Source: Microbacterium allomyrinae (lineage in GTDB: Bacteria; Actinomycetota; Actinomycetes; Actinomycetales; Microbacteriaceae). Taken from it: a DNA stretch of 64,000 bases. Numbering within the stretch: the first letter of the stretch is position 1; every line of letters begins with the position of its first letter. The notes below the pieces were generated by a model. It was not told the origin of the DNA and did no database searches. It worked only from the letters and a program-made list of their open reading frames with translations. The position numbers were made by a program, and so were the translations under genes. Positions 10,519 to 18,516 of this stretch are shown one piece after another. The stretch covers positions 372,001 through 436,000 of the forward strand of contig NZ_JAGTTN010000003.1 in NCBI RefSeq assembly GCF_020682705.1. Direction: 5' to 3'.

Positions 10519-11232
10519 CTAGACGACGGTGGTGCCCAGCAGGGTGCCGATCAACCACGTCGCGGCGAGGGCCAGCGCTCCGCCCACGACGAGACGGAGT
10601 GCCGACCGCCCCCGCGGCGCGCCACCCAGGTGGGCGGCCACGGTCCCGGTCAGAGCCAAGGCGATCAGGACGGCGACGAATGTCACCGGCACTCGCCATT
10701 CAGGCGGAGGCAGCAGGATCGCGAGCAGCGGCAGCAAGGCCCCGAGGGTGAACGCGACCGCCGATGAGAGGGCGGCGTGCCACGGGTTCACGAGGTCGTC
10801 CTGATCGATGTGCAGCTCGATCTCGAGGTGCGCGGAGAGAGCGTCGTGAGCGGTCAGCTCCGTGGCGACCTGTCGTGCCGTCGCCTCGGAGAGACCGCGG
10901 TCGCGGTACAGCTGGGTCAGTTCGTCGAGCTCGGCCTCGGGCAGTTCCCGCAGTTCCCGCCGCTCCTTCGCGATGAGCGAACGCTCCGTATCGCGCTGGC
11001 TGCTCACCGACACGTACTCGCCCAGCGCCATCGAGATCGCGCCGCCGACGAGACCTGCGATGCCGGCGGTGAACAGCGCAGCGGTGTCGGTGGTGACGCC
11101 TGCAACGCCGACGACGAGCGCGGCGACCGAGACGATGCCGTCGTTCGCGCCGAGCACCCCGGCGCGCAGCCAGTTGAGCCGCTGCCCGAGCCCGGCGGCG
11201 TGCGGCTCACCGGCGTGCGGATGGGACGTCAC
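10519..11232 (-). CDS. VIT1/CCC1-family membrane transporter
   Basis: The family moves ferrous iron or manganese across membranes. The protein (237 residues from this start) begins with the family segment LGANDGIVSVAALVVGVAG, continues with a second membrane segment ending GEYVSVSSQRDTE, then a charged cytoplasmic loop (about 80-135), and three C-terminal membrane segments. GTG at 11232 is chosen over TTG at 11244 because TTGACT, close to a -10 hexamer, sits 6 nt upstream, and other genes here are leaderless. The substrate cannot be read from the sequence. Confidence 0.88.
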   Translation of the reverse strand: MTSHPHAGEPHAAGLGQRLNWLRAGVLGANDGIVSVAALVVGVAGVTTDTAALFTAGIAGLVGGAISMALGEYVSVSSQRDTERSLIAKERRELRELPEAELDELTQLYRDRGLSEATARQVATELTAHDALSAHLEIELHIDQDDLVNPWHAALSSAVAFTLGALLPLLAILLPPPEWRVPVTFVAVLIALALTGTVAAHLGGAPRGRSALRLVVGGALALAATWLIGTLLGTTVV

Positions 11233-11384
11233 GCACCCAGTCAATCAAGCATCGCCCGACCCGCGACCCAGGCGCGGCGTTGATCCCGCCACACGGCGAC
11301 GGATGCTTCACCCTTCGATTCGTGAAAACGCCGATCGTCCGGTAAAGTCTTGGAGGTTGCGGAGCGCAAGTTCCGCACCGAAAC

Positions 11385-11458
11385 GGGGCTATAGCTCAGT
11401 TGGTTAGAGCGCTTCACTGATAATGAAGAGGTCCCAGGTTCAAATCCTGGTAGCCCCA
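11385..11458 (+). tRNA. ileT: tRNA-Ile (GAT anticodon)
   Basis: A 74-nt cloverleaf with acceptor stem GGGGCTA/TAGCCCC, D arm GCTCAGTTGGTTAGAGC, anticodon stem CTTCA/TGAAG around loop CTGATAA (anticodon GAT), and T arm CCAGGTTCAAATCCTGG. CCA is not encoded. It precedes tRNA-Ala as in other actinobacteria near oriC. TAAAGT at 11343-11348 could be the -10 element. Confidence 0.97.
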
Positions 11459-11471
11459 CTGTAAAAGCCCC

Positions 11472-11544
11472 GGGGCCTTAGCTCAGTTGGTAGAGCGCCT
11501 GCTTTGCAAGCAGGATGTCAGGAGTTCGAATCTCCTAGGCTCCA
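11472..11544 (+). tRNA. alaT: tRNA-Ala (TGC anticodon)
   Basis: A 73-nt cloverleaf with acceptor GGGGCCT/AGGCTCC, anticodon stem CCTGC/GCAGG around loop TTTGCAA (anticodon TGC), and T arm GGAGTTCGAATCTCC. CCA is not encoded. Only 13 bp separate it from tRNA-Ile, so both probably come from one transcript ended by the hairpin at 11560. Confidence 0.97.
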
Positions 11545-11559
11545 CAGTCACCACCCCTC

Positions 11560-11586
11560 GAAGCCGGCCGTCTGGGCCGGCTTCTC
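11560..11586 (+). terminator. Terminator after the Ile-Ala tRNA pair
   Basis: A perfect 10-bp stem GAAGCCGGCC/GGCCGGCTTC (11560-11569 with 11575-11584) and 5-nt loop lie 15 bp after tRNA-Ala. The downstream T-tract is short. Confidence 0.75.
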
Positions 11587-11613
11587 CGTTCTGTGCATGT
11601 GCCTCTCGGTCGG

Positions 11614-11619
11614 TAGGGT
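11614..11619 (+). promoter_or_regulatory. Likely leaderless -10 element of the NUDIX gene
   Basis: TAGGGT ends 7 nt before the ATG at 11627, which supports that codon as the start over an in-frame GTG at 11618. Confidence 0.5.
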
Positions 11620-11626
11620 GAAGCGC

Positions 11627-12052
11627 ATGGACCTGCGCGTCGCGGCGTACGCCGTCATCCTCGATCAGGACGACCGCATCCTGCTGGCGCACTGGAACGA
11701 GGGCCGCCGCGCGGCGTGGACCATGCCCGGCGGTGGACTGGAGCCCGGCGAAGAGCCCGAGCGCGCGGCCCGCCGCGAGGTTCGGGAGGAGACCGGCTAC
11801 AAAGTTGCGATCGACGCCCTGCTCGGCATCCATTCGCGCGTGATCCCACCGGGAAGACGGCTCACACCAGGAGTCACCGAACCGCTGCACACCATCCGCA
11901 TCGTCTACCGCGCGCGGATCACCGGCGGGCGCCTGCGCAACGAGGTCGACGGGTCGACCGACCGCGCGGAGTGGTTCTCGCTGGGCGAGGTACGAAAGCT
12001 GCAGCGCGTCAAGCTCGTCGATATCGCGCTCGAGATGGCGGGGCTGGTCTGA
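11627..12052 (+). CDS. NUDIX hydrolase
   Basis: NUDIX enzymes hydrolyse nucleoside diphosphates linked to another group, such as oxidised nucleotides or nucleotide sugars. The Nudix box is complete, running from GGGLEPGEEPERAARREV to REETGY at about residues 32-55, so catalysis is expected. The domain fills the 141-residue protein (beta strands AAYAVILDQDDRILLAHW before the box). The start is set by a -10 hexamer 7 nt upstream. The substrate cannot be predicted. Confidence 0.9.
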   Translation: MDLRVAAYAVILDQDDRILLAHWNEGRRAAWTMPGGGLEPGEEPERAARREVREETGYKVAIDALLGIHSRVIPPGRRLTPGVTEPLHTIRIVYRARITGGRLRNEVDGSTDRAEWFSLGEVRKLQRVKLVDIALEMAGLV

Positions 12053-12053
12053 C

Positions 12054-12083
12054 GTCGATCGGATGCCGGTCGATCGGATGCCG
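12054..12083. repeat. Tandem 15-bp repeat in a convergent gap
   Basis: GTCGATCGGATGCCG occurs twice in immediate succession (12054-12068, 12069-12083), filling the gap between the NUDIX stop and the stop of the YbaK-type gene. Each copy carries the over-represented word GGATGCC. Confidence 0.8.
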
Positions 12084-12572
12084 CTAGTCGAGCGGCTGCG
12101 AGATGTCGGCGACCGTCGCGCCGTATGCCGCGATGAGGTCGTCCGCCTCGACGAACAGGCTGTACCCGTGGGCGCCCGCACCCATGGCGATGCGACGCCC
12201 CACGATTTCGGCATCGGCGTAGATCGGCCACTCGGTGGTGCTGCCGATCGGAACGATCGTGCCGCGCTCGTAGCCGGTCGCTGCGAGGGCGCGGGCGGGG
12301 TCGGGCAGCTGCAGCTTGTTCACCCCGACGACGGCGCGCAGCTTCGGCCACGAGATCGCCCGGTCGCCGGGGATCAGTGCGAACAGGAACGTGTCGTCGC
12401 TGCGTTTGACCACCAGCGTCTTGACAATTCCCGCGGGCGGGAGCCCGAGGATCGCCGCCGCTTCGGCAAGGCTGTTCGCGGCAGGCCGCTCTTTGATCTC
12501 GATGTCGAGACCGCGCGCAGCGGCTGCCGTCGTCACCCGATCCACCCCGTCGAGCGGGACGGAATCGGACAT
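12084..12572 (-). CDS. YbaK/EbsC-family aminoacyl-tRNA deacylase-like protein
   Basis: Members deacylate mischarged tRNAs, for example Cys-tRNA-Pro. The 162-residue product is one YbaK domain with KTLVVKRSDDTFLFALIPGD near 50-70 and a glycine-rich segment GRRIAMGAGAHGYSLFVE near 125-142. The ATG at 12572 overlaps the stop of the upstream gene by ATGA, so the two are co-translated; the longer open frame upstream is not used. The specific substrate is not evident. Confidence 0.87.
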   Translation of the reverse strand: MSDSVPLDGVDRVTTAAAARGLDIEIKERPAANSLAEAAAILGLPPAGIVKTLVVKRSDDTFLFALIPGDRAISWPKLRAVVGVNKLQLPDPARALAATGYERGTIVPIGSTTEWPIYADAEIVGRRIAMGAGAHGYSLFVEADDLIAAYGATVADISQPLD

Positions 12573-13102
12573 CACGCGTCGGGTGCGCGCAGCGGGTCGT
12601 CGGCCACCCAGAGCTCGTCGTCGGCACGGAGCGTCTGCCAGGCGGCGTAGAGCACGCCGAGCGCGGCGGCCACTCCGAGGATGATCGCGATCACGCCGCC
12701 GGCGCCGATGCCCTTCTTGACCGGCACGGGCACGGGAGCGGACTTCGCCCAGCTGGGAAGCGACAGCGAGCGTCCGCCGCCGATGCGCGAGCGTGAGTCG
12801 TTCGCGGCGTCCCACACCGACATCGCCGATCCGACCACCGCGCCTGCGGCGGGGATGATGGTGTCGTTCACGACCTTGCGGCTCACCCGCAGGCTTCGAT
12901 CCACGTGCGGTGCGGCGTACTGGTCGTAGCGGGCCTGCACCTGCGGTGCCACCTGCTCACGTCCGTACTTTCCGAGCTGTCGTCCGGCTTCACGAGCGAC
13001 GGTGGCGGCCTCACCGACCAGCACCTGCTGCGCTTCCCACAGACTGCTCGCCTGCTTCTGCAGCTTCTCGAGTTCCTTCTTGCGCTTGCGGCTGAGGCTC
13101 AC
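12572..13102 (-). CDS. Hypothetical protein with C-terminal membrane segment
   Basis: I do not recognise a named family. The 176-residue protein has a highly basic N-terminus (SRKRKKELEKLQKQ), a helical, probably coiled middle part (about 10-80), a linker, and one transmembrane segment near 137-163 (GAGGVIAIILGVAAALGVLY), followed by an acidic tail. GTG at 13102 is chosen because AGGGAGG lies about 5 nt upstream; the frame stays open further upstream. It overlaps the deacylase gene by ATGA. The layout is that of a small cytoplasm-facing membrane anchor protein. Confidence 0.75.
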   Translation of the reverse strand: MSLSRKRKKELEKLQKQASSLWEAQQVLVGEAATVAREAGRQLGKYGREQVAPQVQARYDQYAAPHVDRSLRVSRKVVNDTIIPAAGAVVGSAMSVWDAANDSRSRIGGGRSLSLPSWAKSAPVPVPVKKGIGAGGVIAIILGVAAALGVLYAAWQTLRADDELWVADDPLRAPDA

Positions 13103-13199
13103 GGTGCCCTCCCTGTCGTGGGGATGTCGGTCCTTCCCCATCTTGCCAGACGGGCGCCGGGACGGGTGGGGTTGCAGGGAACTCTGATTCAATGTATGA

Positions 13200-13772
13200 A
13201 TGCCGCTTCACACCGCAGTCGCAACCATCCACACCAACCACGGCGACATCGTCGTCAACCTCTTCGGCGATCACGCCCCCCGCACCGTCCAGAACTTCAT
13301 CGGCCTGTCCGACGGCACCGGCGAGTGGACGCACCCGGCAACCGGCAAGCCCGGCGAGGGAGCCCTCTACAAGGACGTCATCTTCCACCGCGTCATCTCG
13401 GGCTTCATGATCCAGGGCGGCGACCCGCTCGGGCAGGGCACCGGCGGTCCCGGCTACAACTTCAACGACGAGATCAGCGGCGAACTGACCTTCACCGCGC
13501 CGTACAAGCTCGCCATGGCGAACGCGGGCCTGCGCCGCAACGCGATCACCGGCCAGCCCGAGGGAACCAACGGATCGCAGTTCTTCATCACCGTTCCCGG
13601 TCAGGGCGGGCGTGGCCCCGAGTGGCTGCAGGGCAAGCACACGATCTTCGGCGAGGTGGCCGACGATGCCTCCAAGGCCGTCGTCGACAAGATCGGCGCA
13701 GTGCCGACCGCGGCCGGCGACCGCCCGGTCGAGCCCGTCGTGATCGAGTCGATCGACATCGCCGCCGTCTGA
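13200..13772 (+). CDS. ppiA: Peptidyl-prolyl cis-trans isomerase, cyclophilin type
   Basis: Cyclophilins speed proline isomerisation during protein folding. The 190-residue sequence has the active-site segments FHRVISGFMIQGGDP (about 63-77), NGSQFFIT (about 123-130) and the WL.GKHTIFGEV region (about 140-152). No signal peptide is present, so it acts in the cytoplasm. It sits between the conserved oriC-proximal genes where mycobacteria keep ppiA (Rv0009). The next gene follows after 27 bp on the same strand. Confidence 0.95.
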   Translation: MPLHTAVATIHTNHGDIVVNLFGDHAPRTVQNFIGLSDGTGEWTHPATGKPGEGALYKDVIFHRVISGFMIQGGDPLGQGTGGPGYNFNDEISGELTFTAPYKLAMANAGLRRNAITGQPEGTNGSQFFITVPGQGGRGPEWLQGKHTIFGEVADDASKAVVDKIGAVPTAAGDRPVEPVVIESIDIAAV

Positions 13773-13799
13773 TCCGTTCGACGATCTGAGCCCCGGCGC

Positions 13800-14693
13800 G
13801 TGACCACCGACGACTTCCGTCGCAACAGCGACAACTTCTGCTACCGGCATCCCGATCGTCAGAGCTTCGTGCTCTGCCAACGGTGCATGCGCACGATCTG
13901 CCCGGAGTGCCAGACTCCGGGCGCGGTCGGCGTCATCTGCCCGGAATGCCTGCAGAACCAGCAGAAGGCGCAGTCGCCTGCGCAGCGCAAGGCGGAACGA
14001 CGGTGGTCACGGCCGCGGGCGGTAACGATGGCCGGCGGTCAGCCGATCGTCACCTACACGATCATCGGGATCACGGCGTTCGTGTACCTGCTGCAGCTGA
14101 TACCCGGAATCGGCGGCACGGTCGAGGACGCGCTGCTGTTCTGGGCGCCGTACCTGTATCCGAGTCTCAGTGGAACCTTCGAGCCGTGGCGACTGCTCAC
14201 GGGAGCCCTCGTCCACTCGAGCTTCTGGCATGTCGGCCTCAACATGCTCGCGCTCTGGATGATCGGCCGCACCCTCGAACCTCTGCTCGGCAGGTGGCGC
14301 TTCGCGACGCTGTACGTGCTGAGCGTGCTGGGCGGATCGGTGGCCGTGACCCTGCTCTCGTTCAGCACGCCCGTGGTCGGGGCATCCGGCGCGATCTTCG
14401 GGCTCTTCGGTGCCCTGCTCATCATCGGCCGGCACCTCGGTGCGAACATCGCCGGGATCGGGATCGTGCTCGCGATCAACCTGGTGATCGGCTTCATCCC
14501 CGGTTTCAACGTGTCGTGGCAGGCGCACGTCGGCGGGCTCGTGGTCGGTCTGGTCATCGGCTTCATCTTCACGCGCACCCGCGCGGCTCGACAGCGCAAT
14601 CTGCAGATCGCGCTGCTCGTCGCGGTCGGCGCCGTGCTGATCGCGCTGCTGTTCGTCCCGGTGCTGCTTCCCGGACTCGTCATCGGACGATAA
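13800..14693 (+). CDS. Rhomboid-family intramembrane serine protease
   Basis: Rhomboids cleave membrane proteins within the bilayer. This 297-residue protein has an N-terminal zinc-binding-like region (Cys and His residues at 14-51: CYRH, CQRC, CPEC, CPEC), then six or seven membrane segments. The catalytic pair is visible: Ser196 in VVGASGAIFG and His243 in WQAHVGGLVVG. The loop-1 segment PWRLLTGALVHSSFWH (about 129-144) is typical. It starts at GTG 27 bp after ppiA. The N-terminal cysteine module probably has a regulatory or protein-binding role. Confidence 0.93.
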   Translation: MTTDDFRRNSDNFCYRHPDRQSFVLCQRCMRTICPECQTPGAVGVICPECLQNQQKAQSPAQRKAERRWSRPRAVTMAGGQPIVTYTIIGITAFVYLLQLIPGIGGTVEDALLFWAPYLYPSLSGTFEPWRLLTGALVHSSFWHVGLNMLALWMIGRTLEPLLGRWRFATLYVLSVLGGSVAVTLLSFSTPVVGASGAIFGLFGALLIIGRHLGANIAGIGIVLAINLVIGFIPGFNVSWQAHVGGLVVGLVIGFIFTRTRAARQRNLQIALLVAVGAVLIALLFVPVLLPGLVIGR

Positions 14694-14711
14694 GCGGTCC
14701 GACATCCAGAG

Positions 14712-14787
14712 TTATCCACAGGCTCATCCACAGGCTGGGGATGAATCACACCGGTGTAATTCACACCTGTTAACAAGTCTGTTAACA
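14712..14787. other. Origin-like cluster: two DnaA boxes and two TGTTAACA palindromes
   Basis: TTATCCACA (14712-14720) and TCATCCACA (14724-14732) lie 12 bp apart in the same orientation. Then come a perfect 10-bp palindrome ACACCGGTGT (14748-14757) and TGTTAACA twice (14768-14775, 14780-14787), also 12 bp apart. The gap lies between convergent genes, so promoter control is unlikely. A DnaA-titrating or replication-control site is possible; this is inference. Confidence 0.6.
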
Positions 14788-14789
14788 AC

Positions 14790-14820
14790 TTCCGGATGCC
14801 GCGGGCAGCGGCATCCGGAA
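14790..14820. terminator. Terminator-like hairpin after the rhomboid gene
   Basis: A perfect 13-bp stem (14790-14802 with 14808-14820) and 5-nt loop GGGCA, containing paired GGATGCC and GGCATCC. It is followed within 5 bp by a second hairpin. Confidence 0.6.
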
Positions 14821-14824
14821 ATGC

Positions 14825-14850
14825 GAAAGCCCCGGTCGCCCGGGGCTTTC
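14825..14850. terminator. Bidirectional terminator between the rhomboid gene and crgA
   Basis: GAAAGCCCCGG/CCGGGGCTTTC forms a perfect 11-bp stem with loop TCGC. On the minus strand it lies 20 bp after the crgA stop. Confidence 0.75.
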
Positions 14851-14870
14851 ACTGTCGTATGGGTGGTTCG

Positions 14871-15110
14871 CTAACGCCAGCGCGTCGTCATGAGGAAGCC
14901 GACGAATGCGATTCCGAAACCGATCACGAGGTTCCATGCGTCGATGCCGGGAATCGGGTACTGCATGCCGCTCAAGTAGAAGACCAGGATCCAGATCAGC
15001 CCGATGAGCATGAGTCCGATCATGATGGGCTTGAACCACACCGGGTTGGGTGCAGCTTCGCCTTCTGCGCGCTCGACGAGCGAGTCGTCGTCTTTGCCGG
15101 GTCGTGCCAT
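14871..15110 (-). CDS. crgA: Cell division protein CrgA
   Basis: CrgA is a small actinobacterial membrane protein that helps assemble the divisome and links FtsZ to peptidoglycan synthesis. The 79-residue product has an acidic N-terminus, two transmembrane segments (about 27-46 and 60-76), and the family feature NPVWFKPIMIGLM...YPIPGIDAWNLVIGFG. The ATG at 15110 has TACACT 6 nt upstream, which indicates a leaderless mRNA and argues against the longer upstream frame. It lies near oriC and the Ser/Thr kinase operon, as in mycobacteria. Confidence 0.95.
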   Translation of the reverse strand: MARPGKDDDSLVERAEGEAAPNPVWFKPIMIGLMLIGLIWILVFYLSGMQYPIPGIDAWNLVIGFGIAFVGFLMTTRWR

Positions 15111-15116
15111 GGCAAC

Positions 15117-15122
15117 AGTGTA
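15117..15122 (-). promoter_or_regulatory. Likely leaderless -10 element of crgA
   Basis: On the minus strand, TACACT ends 6 nt before the crgA ATG. It lies in the 54-bp divergent gap shared with the sortase gene. Confidence 0.5.
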
Positions 15123-15164
15123 ACTGCCAGCCGCCCCACACCCGTGCTGTGGCAGAATCCCCCT

Positions 15165-15923
15165 GTGGATGAAGCGGTTGATACCCGGCGCCCGCGACGG
15201 CGGACCTCGGTCGTCGTCGTGCTCGGCGAGCTGCTCATCACTGCCGGCGTCATCGTGCTGCTCTACGTCGCGTGGCAGCTCTGGCTCGGCGACATGATCT
15301 ACGGCGCCGAGCGCAACGCCACCGGACACGAGCTGTCGGAGGAATGGGCAGAGGCGTACGAACCGCCGGTCGCATCCGAGACCGCCGAGCCCACGGATCC
15401 TGCGGCACCCGTCACCGCGCCACCGCCGGTTCTCGCCGAGCCGGCGGACGCGGAGACGTTCGCCCTGATGCGCATCCCGCGGTTCGGATCCGACTATGCG
15501 GTGCCCATGGCCGGGGGCACATCACGCGCTCGCACCCTCGATCCGATCGGCATCGGCCACTATCCCGGCACGAAGATGCCCGGCGAGGTCGGCAACTTCG
15601 CCGTCGCGGCGCATCGCACGACGTGGGGCAAGCCCTTCAACCGCATCGCCGAACTCCACGTGGGCGATGCGATCGTGATCGAGACCCAGGAAGGCTGGTA
15701 CACCTACCGCTTCCGCACACTCGAGTACGTGACTCCCGACGAGGTCGAGGTGCTGCTTCCGGTGCCGCAGGCGATGAACGTGCCCGCCGGCACCGCCTAC
15801 ATCACGATGACCAGCTGCAGTCCGATGTTCTCGCTGGCGGAGCGCATCGTCGCCTACGGGGTGTTCGAGTCGTACACTCCGCGCACGGCCGGGGAACCGG
15901 CATCCCTCGAGGCGGTGACCTGA
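15165..15923 (+). CDS. Class E sortase
   Basis: Class E sortases attach secreted proteins to the cell wall in high-GC Gram-positives. The 252-residue protein has an arginine-rich N-terminus, a membrane anchor (about 14-38), a proline/alanine linker (about 60-95), and a sortase domain. The catalytic residues are visible: His in AVAAHRTT, Cys in ITMTSCSPMF and Arg in LAERIVAYG. GTG at 15165 is preferred over GTG 15144 because CAGAAT lies 6 nt before it. The stop overlaps the next small gene by one base. No sorted substrate is seen in this window. Confidence 0.92.
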   Translation: MDEAVDTRRPRRRTSVVVVLGELLITAGVIVLLYVAWQLWLGDMIYGAERNATGHELSEEWAEAYEPPVASETAEPTDPAAPVTAPPPVLAEPADAETFALMRIPRFGSDYAVPMAGGTSRARTLDPIGIGHYPGTKMPGEVGNFAVAAHRTTWGKPFNRIAELHVGDAIVIETQEGWYTYRFRTLEYVTPDEVEVLLPVPQAMNVPAGTAYITMTSCSPMFSLAERIVAYGVFESYTPRTAGEPASLEAVT

Positions 15924-16078
15924 TGTATGCGGCGTTGTGGCGGATCCTTCCCGGGCCCTGGTGGGTGCGTGTGCTCATCCTGCTGGTGCTGGTCGCGGCG
16001 GCTCTCTACGGCCTGCTCTTCTACGCCTTCCCCTGGGTGAGCGAGTTCGTCAACCCGCAGGAAGTCACCGTTCAGTAG
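15923..16078 (+). CDS. Small membrane protein (51 aa)
   Basis: A 51-residue protein with a single long hydrophobic segment (about 14-38, VRVLILLVLVAAALYGLLFY) flanked by WRILPGPWW and a short C-terminal tail. It overlaps the sortase stop (TGATG) and abuts the amidotransferase gene, so it is probably part of that operon. Small single-span proteins in this position are common in actinobacteria, but I know of no function. Confidence 0.75.
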   Translation: MYAALWRILPGPWWVRVLILLVLVAAALYGLLFYAFPWVSEFVNPQEVTVQ

Positions 16079-16105
16079 ATGGTGCCGGCCAGCGATCGCG
16101 CGCCG

Positions 16106-16735
16106 ATGACCACCGCCCCGATTCTCGTGGTGGACAATCACGACAGCTTCGTCCACACCCTCGTCGGCTATCTGCATGAGCTGGGGGCCGAGACCGACCT
16201 CGTCGAGGCCGATGCCATCGATGACCCGCACGCCGCGATCGCTGGACGCAGAGGCGTGCTCGTCTCCCCCGGACCCGGGGCCCCGGTCGATGCCGGCGCG
16301 TCGATCGGCGTCGTTCGCGCGGCCGCGCTGCGCGGCATCCCGCTTCTCGGCGTCTGTCTCGGCCATCAGGCGATCGGCGAGGCGTTCGGCGCTCGCGTCG
16401 ACCATGCCCCAGAGCTCATGCACGGGATGACCTCGCAGGTGCATCACGACGGCGGACCGCTCTACGCGGGGCTCGCCGATCCGTTCACCGCGACGCGCTA
16501 TCACTCCCTCGCGATCGTTCCCGAGACGATCCCCGCCGAGCTCCTGGTCACGAGCCGCACCGCGAGCGGCGTGATCATGGGCGTCGCGCATCGCTCAGCG
16601 CCGATCGAAGGGGTGCAGTTCCACCCCGAGAGCGTGCTCACCGAGGGCGGCTACCTGCTGCTCGGCAACTGGCTGACGAGAACGGGATATCCGGATGCCG
16701 CAGCCCGAGGCGCCGCGCTGAGCCCGCACCGCTGA
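16106..16735 (+). CDS. Class I glutamine amidotransferase (anthranilate/aminodeoxychorismate synthase component II type)
   Basis: The protein (209 residues) is a glutaminase that supplies ammonia to an anthranilate or aminodeoxychorismate synthase. The N-terminus ILVVDNHDSFVHTLVGYL, nucleophile motif GVCLGHQAIGE and C-terminal HPESVLTEGG are all typical of TrpG/PabA. Its position between the sortase and pknB matches 'trpG' (Rv0013) in mycobacteria. No synthase partner is nearby, so which pathway it serves is open. The start could also be ATG 16079, directly after the previous stop. Confidence 0.87.
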   Translation: MTTAPILVVDNHDSFVHTLVGYLHELGAETDLVEADAIDDPHAAIAGRRGVLVSPGPGAPVDAGASIGVVRAAALRGIPLLGVCLGHQAIGEAFGARVDHAPELMHGMTSQVHHDGGPLYAGLADPFTATRYHSLAIVPETIPAELLVTSRTASGVIMGVAHRSAPIEGVQFHPESVLTEGGYLLLGNWLTRTGYPDAAARGAALSPHR

Positions 16736-16743
16736 TCGGGACG

Positions 16744-18444
16744 CTACGTTCCGGAGCAGAAGGTCAGAGTGATCTCGGAGTGAACCGGCACATCGCCGGG
16801 CGCGAGCGATTGCGCCGTGACCGTCGGCGGAGCGGTCGCGGCACAGTTGGGGTCCTCTTGCGTGAGGACGGTGAGGCCGAACTTCTCGAGCGCACTCGTC
16901 GCTCCGTCGACCGTGTATCCGCGCACGTCCTCGATCGTCACCCGTCCGGACGCGACCTCGAGATTGACGGTCGTACCCGAAGGGATGCTGGAGCCCGCGG
17001 TCTGATCCGCCGAGATCACGGTGCCGCCCGCGAGGTCCGGGTCGTTGCGCGGCGAGATCACGCCGAGTGACAGGCCGGCCTCTTGGAGGGCGGCAGTGGC
17101 CGCGTCCTGCCCCAGCCCCACGAGGGTGGGGACGGTCGACATCTGCTGGCCGAGCGAGACGTAGACGCGGACTTCCTGCTGCGTGGCGACCGACGCCCCG
17201 GATCCGGGATCGGTGCGGATGACGTTGCCCTCCGCGATGTCGGGGTTCTCCTCGTCGACGCGGATCGCGAGCAGGTCGTTCTCGGCGAGCGTGTCATTCG
17301 CGCGCTCATAGGTCATTCCGGTCACGTCCGGCACGATGCGCGAGTTCGCGGGCAGCTCGTCGCGCGGCTGGATCGACAGCACCCAGAACAGGAGGGAGAT
17401 CAGCAGCACCGCGAGCAGTCCGACGCCCGCCCAGATCCACGCCACCGGTGGCCCGGACTGCGTGCGCTTCATCGTGGTGTCGGTGCTCAGCTGACGCAGC
17501 GATCGGGCGGTCTCGGCGGCCTGCCGCGGGTTCGGACCGTACAGCTCGCTGGTCAGTGCCCCGACCTGACGCTTGGTGGGTGAGCGGCCGTCGATCGTCG
17601 CGTCGAGCGCCTCACGGAAGCCCGCAGCATCTTGATAGCGCTGGAAGGGATCCTTGGCGAGAGCGCGCAGGGCCACGGCATCGAGCGAGCGCGGCACGGT
17701 CTCGTTGACCTCGGACGGCGGAAGCGGAGCCTCGCTCACGTGCTGGTACGCCACGGCGACCGGCGACTCGCCCCGGAACGGCTGACGGCCGGTGAGCAGC
17801 TCGTAGAGCACCACGCCGGTCGAGTAGACGTCGGCCCGTGCGTCGACCGGTTCGCCCTTGGCCTGCTCGGGCGAGAAGTATGCGGCAGTTCCGAGGATCT
17901 GAGTCGTCTCGGCCACGGTGGACGAGCTGTCCGACACCGCGCGCGCGATGCCGAAGTCCATCACCTTGACCTGACCGGCATCGGTCACCATGACGTTGCC
18001 CGGCTTGATGTCGCGATGCACCACACCCGCGCGGTGGGAGTACTCGAGCGCCTCGAGGATGCCGTCGACGTAGCGGACGGTGTCTGTCACCGGAACCGGG
18101 CCCGCGGCGATGATCTCCTTCAGCAGCCGGCCCTTGACGAGCTCCATCACGATGTACGGAACAGGACGGATGGTGCCGTCGGGCGAGGTCAGCGCATCTT
18201 CCCCCGCGTCGTAGACGCGGACGATCGTGGGATGCGCCATGCGGGACGCCGCCTGCGCCTCGAGGCGGAACCGGGTGCGGAAGGCGTTGTCGTCGGCGAG
18301 CTCGCGATCGAGGACCTTTATGGCGACTTCGCGGCCCAGTGTGAGGTCGTAGCCGCGGTAGACGCTGGCCATACCACCGCGCCCGATGGGCTCGTCGACG
18401 CGGTAGCGTCCGGAAAGCACGCGCGGTTCAGCTGTCACGGTCAC
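16744..18444 (-). CDS. pknB: Serine/threonine protein kinase with PASTA repeats, PknB type
   Basis: PknB senses muropeptides or lipid II and phosphorylates cell-wall and division proteins. The 566-residue protein has a kinase domain (about 12-270) with GRGGMASVYRG, HRDIKPGNVMV and DFGIARA, then a juxtamembrane region, one membrane segment (about 335-357), and three extracellular PASTA domains (about 365-565). A pair of cysteines lies in the last PASTA domain. The GTG start at 18444 is the last gene of the operon read from 25667, 72 bp after pknA. Confidence 0.94.
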   Translation of the reverse strand: MTVTAEPRVLSGRYRVDEPIGRGGMASVYRGYDLTLGREVAIKVLDRELADDNAFRTRFRLEAQAASRMAHPTIVRVYDAGEDALTSPDGTIRPVPYIVMELVKGRLLKEIIAAGPVPVTDTVRYVDGILEALEYSHRAGVVHRDIKPGNVMVTDAGQVKVMDFGIARAVSDSSSTVAETTQILGTAAYFSPEQAKGEPVDARADVYSTGVVLYELLTGRQPFRGESPVAVAYQHVSEAPLPPSEVNETVPRSLDAVALRALAKDPFQRYQDAAGFREALDATIDGRSPTKRQVGALTSELYGPNPRQAAETARSLRQLSTDTTMKRTQSGPPVAWIWAGVGLLAVLLISLLFWVLSIQPRDELPANSRIVPDVTGMTYERANDTLAENDLLAIRVDEENPDIAEGNVIRTDPGSGASVATQQEVRVYVSLGQQMSTVPTLVGLGQDAATAALQEAGLSLGVISPRNDPDLAGGTVISADQTAGSSIPSGTTVNLEVASGRVTIEDVRGYTVDGATSALEKFGLTVLTQEDPNCAATAPPTVTAQSLAPGDVPVHSEITLTFCSGT

Positions 18445-18516
18445 CCCCTGCGTGGAACATCAGCCAGACTATCCGAGGTCGGGCGGGTCACGTTTCGGCG
18501 TGACCCGCCCGACGCA

